Positions 5,956 through 6,282 of a stretch of 6,282 bases of DNA are shown in pieces; position 1 is the first letter of the stretch, and every line of letters begins with the position of its first letter. Source of the DNA: Anaerolineae bacterium (GTDB lineage Bacteria > Chloroflexota > Anaerolineae > J102); NCBI GenBank assembly GCA_027036755.1, contig JALWDV010000830.1, forward strand, positions 1 to 6,282. The letters run 5' to 3'. The notes under the pieces were generated by a model. It worked only from the letters and a program-made list of their open reading frames with translations, ran no database searches and had not been told where the DNA came from. The translations under genes and the position numbers were made by a program.

Positions 5956-5984
5956 GCGCCGGATGTGCGATCCGGCGCATTTTT
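5956..5984 (+). repeat. GCCGGAT-type hairpin with T-tract
   Basis: The arms GCGCCGGAT (5956-5964) and ATCCGGCGC (5970-5978) pair perfectly around a 5-nt loop, then A and TTTTT (5980-5984) follow on the plus strand. The form is that of an intrinsic terminator for rightward transcription, yet no plus-strand gene ends nearby. It matches a second hairpin at 5997-6015 and one at 4501-4516, so it may be primarily a repeat. It would insulate the region to the right from leakage rightward past the promoter. Confidence 0.55.
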
Positions 5985-5996
5985 CCTGCTCAACCC

Positions 5997-6015
5997 GCCG
6001 GATCACATATCCGGC
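5997..6015. repeat. Second GCCGGAT / ATCCGGC hairpin
   Basis: The arms GCCGGAT (5997-6003) and ATCCGGC (6009-6015) flank the loop CACAT. The arms are identical to the core of the hairpin at 5956-5978 and only the loop differs. No T-tract follows. Confidence 0.65.
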
Positions 6016-6282
6016 TGGGCGCAAGCGCAAGCAGCCAACGCTACAACAACTTACGCCTCCTTGCACTAGCGAGCATTCTGCAACCACGACAGTCAACCTC
6101 CGACAATGGAATGCAACAATTTCAAATTCATCTTGTCAAAAAACTTGGATGCATTGCCAATACCTTCGCCAAAAAAGTAGGAAAAAATCGAGTGGGTGAA
6201 TAGAATGGGAGAAATCACGACGAAATGGTTTCTCTCCACCATTCACACCACTCATGCCAAAGATTACCACACTTTTAGCCAT
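6016..6282. other. Intergenic stretch at the window edge, no gene seen
   Basis: This 267-bp stretch is less GC-rich than the rest of the window, with several A-runs of 5-6. Short open frames cross it on both strands, but none has a ribosome site, family motif or plausible composition. On the minus strand a frame of about 49 codons is open to the right edge and ends at a TGA; it coincides with a long inverted repeat and is not called. Nothing else is recognised. Confidence 0.5.
6190..6253. repeat. Long imperfect inverted repeat
   Basis: The arms 6190-6217 and 6226-6253, 28 nt each, begin GAGTGG when read inward and end in a 9-bp stem (GAGAAATCA/TGGTTTCTC, one wobble) with an 8-nt loop. Between them they match with several mismatches and shifts. 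Weaker similarity seems to continue outward on both sides, GCCAAAAAAGT on the left against GGCTAAAAGTG on the right in reverse, up to the window edge. No terminator-like T-tract is seen. Confidence 0.5.

Noticed and set aside
5760..5993. N-terminal extension of the binding protein by 78 residues to an upstream ATG
   Set aside because: It would translate through the predicted promoter and leader and place the lipoprotein signal inside the protein. The ATG at 5759 has GGAGG at 8 nt.
6111..6139. Possible second promoter, TTGACA (6134-6139, minus strand) with TTGCAT 17 nt downstream
   Set aside because: The -35 is perfect, but the -10 matches consensus at only three of six positions, and the better promoter at 5847-5875 lies between it and the gene.
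5789..6203. Plus-strand open frames upstream of the binding-protein gene
   Set aside because: They run through the promoter, two hairpins and AT-rich DNA, have odd composition (many Cys and Thr), and show no recognisable domain or ribosome site.

Overview
The window is a four-gene block, all on the minus strand, running from right to left: a lipoprotein substrate-binding protein (4707-5759), a fused two-domain permease (2009-4270), an ABC ATPase (598-1680) and a small META-domain (HslJ-like) lipoprotein (20-511). The first three form a complete ABC importer of the ferric-iron/AfuABC superfamily, which is often labelled 'iron ABC transporter'. The binding protein lacks the Tyr-Tyr iron ligands and instead carries a His-Asp pair and a Glu spaced as in the sugar-phosphate binder AfuA. 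A phosphorylated or other organic solute is therefore at least as likely a substrate as iron.

The coding DNA is GC-rich and the intergenic DNA is crowded with short palindromes and dispersed repeats. A lipobox signal on the binding protein, tandem (CGCAAAGN) repeat ends, GCCGGAT/ATCCGGC hairpins, AACCTG-T-CAGGTT palindromes and CGTAATGCGT-type repeats together suggest an environmental, repeat-rich bacterium. Chloroflexota is my best guess, from general impression only; no rRNA or marker gene is present.

Layout from the right. 5876-6282 has no convincing gene; it holds two GCCGGAT-type hairpins and a long imperfect inverted repeat at the window edge. A good sigma70-like promoter (5847-5875), a small leader hairpin and a strong Shine-Dalgarno precede the binding-protein gene. 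A near-perfect 52-bp palindrome lies 10 bp after that gene's stop. A 283-bp element with TCTCACGCAAAG inverted ends follows; it contains eight successive hairpins and lies just upstream of the permease gene. A 77-bp relative with the same ends sits 11 bp after the permease stop, so the permease gene is bracketed by two members of one repeat family. A further 240 bp of repeats separates that relative from the ATPase gene. An 86-bp gap with a small palindrome separates the ATPase from the META lipoprotein gene.

The binding protein would capture solute outside the membrane and deliver it to the permease, and the ATPase would drive import. The permease has an extra stretch of roughly 175 mostly hydrophobic residues inserted in its second half, ahead of the second EAA loop. 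This is the most unusual protein feature here. The META lipoprotein may be co-transcribed, but nothing in the sequence ties it to transport.
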